DNA from: Flavobacteriales bacterium
GTDB lineage: Bacteria > Bacteroidota > Bacteroidia > Flavobacteriales_D > Cryomorphaceae
Reading direction: 5' to 3'
Length of the DNA: 6,151 nt
Assembly (NCBI GenBank): GCA_020200995.1
Contig: JAIVHQ010000275.1
Location: forward strand, 1-6,151
Below, piece after piece: positions 5,374 through 6,151 of the stretch; the first letter of the stretch is position 1; each line of letters opens with the position of its first letter. The notes under the pieces were generated by a model. The model was given only the letters and a program-made list of their open reading frames with translations. It ran no database searches and was not told the DNA's origin. Position numbers and translations under genes: made by a program.

Positions 5374-6151
5374 TCAGAGGTGCTTGATCTGAAAATTCTT
5401 GTACGTCCCGTAAATTCCCGCTGAAATAAGGGTCTTGATAACCGTTGATTTCAATTCGGGATTGTACGGAAACGGCGAAAGGCGGGGCTCCAGCCGCTGA
5501 ATGACGCGCTCGAAAAGCCTGTTTCTAAAATACGTTCGGTACTTCTTTGGCACCCCGAGGATCACAGTCAAAGCTTCATGGCAATTCAGGGGCGAAATCA
5601 CTGAGGTCACCAGCCTGTATTCTGTTTTGGCGCGTGAGGCCCAATTCGCCATGCGGTCTTCCCAATAAAAAAGATCCAAAATATTCTCGGCGACGAGGTG
5701 CGACGAATTGAAAGAATCCAACCATGCCCGCATTTTCTCAATTTCGGCAAGATCTCCCTTTTTGTTTCTGAGCTTGGCCAATATTTCGGGCGTCACCGAT
5801 TTGAGGCTTCCAAAATAACTTCTGCCAATCTCGCCGAGGTTGCCGTTGATCACCATTCGATCTCCGAAATGCTCCTTGTCCCCATTCATGAGTCGGGCCG
5901 CATTTTCGGCCCTGGGCCGATAGAGACGTCCGTACATGCTTTCGTCGGCAGGTTGCATTTCCTTGCTGTATTCCAGGATTTTTCTGTCCACCCCGATGGC
6001 CGCTGCCAGCTTAGCGCCAATGAGAATGTCGTGGTGGCGTTCGTCTACTTTCCCGTGCTTGTAGAGGTGGTAGAACACTCCCGTCGCGCCCGAAGCCATG
6101 CAAGCTGCGGTGAGCATGCGACTGTCGTAACCGGCGGTGATCGGCACGGCC
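5374..6151 (-). CDS. Asparagine-synthase-like protein, C-terminal part (N-terminus outside window)
   Basis: About 258 codons are visible before the right edge; the frame is still open there, and the GTG at 6147 is an internal Val, not a start. The fragment opens with AVPITAGYDSRML, the ATP-pyrophosphatase (PP-loop) motif of class B asparagine synthases in a variant form (canonical SGGxDS becomes TAGYDS, Asp and Ser retained). GAKLAAAIGVDRKILEYS (44-61, counted from that Val) follows the usual alpha/beta order after the P-loop. VINGNLGEIGRSYFG (99-113) stands where asparagine synthases have the GxGxDE loop. DLFYWEDRMANWASR (158-172) is common to this subgroup. Such proteins form amide or similar bonds from ATP-activated carboxylates, and the subgroup is often found in surface-polysaccharide loci; whether this one makes asparagine is unknown. 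The glutaminase half, if any, would lie upstream, beyond the window. Confidence 0.8.
   Translation of the reverse strand, partial: AVPITAGYDSRMLTAACMASGATGVFYHLYKHGKVDERHHDILIGAKLAAAIGVDRKILEYSKEMQPADESMYGRLYRPRAENAARLMNGDKEHFGDRMVINGNLGEIGRSYFGSLKSVTPEILAKLRNKKGDLAEIEKMRAWLDSFNSSHLVAENILDLFYWEDRMANWASRAKTEYRLVTSVISPLNCHEALTVILGVPKKYRTYFRNRLFERVIQRLEPRLSPFPYNPELKSTVIKTLISAGIYGTYKNFQIKHL

Overview
The window looks like chromosomal DNA of a Bacteroidota bacterium, most likely Flavobacteriales-like. Reasons: a cell-surface protein with a type IX secretion (T9SS) C-terminal sorting domain; a DUF4783 lipocalin-sized secreted protein beside rlmH, a pairing I recall from flavobacteria; start codons without Shine-Dalgarno sequences; and -7 boxes of the Bacteroidetes form TAnnTTTG. 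No phage, CRISPR, rRNA, tRNA or transposase gene is visible.

Layout, left to right. (1) 118-969 (+): a secreted GH73-type glucosaminidase whose reading frame is cut by an in-frame TAA at 691-693. The same frame continues into a LysM region that is itself cut short at 967-969, so the ancestral glucosaminidase-LysM gene appears truncated or decaying. (2) 1111-2262 (+): a complete GT4-type glycosyltransferase behind its own promoter (perfect TATATTTG at 1065-1072). (3) 2263-2539: a gap between convergent genes, whose right part (about 2371-2545) is a compact structured element: terminal inverted repeats enclosing at least three successive hairpins, one with a 16-bp perfect GC palindrome. (4) 2540-2926 (-): DUF4783 secreted protein. 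(5) 3028-3501 (+): rlmH, 23S rRNA pseudouridine-1915 N3-methyltransferase, divergent from DUF4783 and possibly leaderless with a GTG start. (6) 3629-5314 (+): a T9SS-exported FG-GAP beta-propeller / PKD surface protein. (7) 5374-6151 (-): the C-terminal part of an asparagine-synthase-like protein that runs off the right edge.

The genes do not form one operon: strands alternate and most have their own promoter signals. A loose theme is the cell envelope (peptidoglycan hydrolase, glycosyltransferase, T9SS cargo, and an asparagine-synthase homologue of the kind often found in surface polysaccharide loci), with rlmH as the one housekeeping gene. The two points most worth following are the structured element at 2371-2545 and the interrupted glucosaminidase-LysM gene. 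I see no clear evidence of a new multi-gene system.
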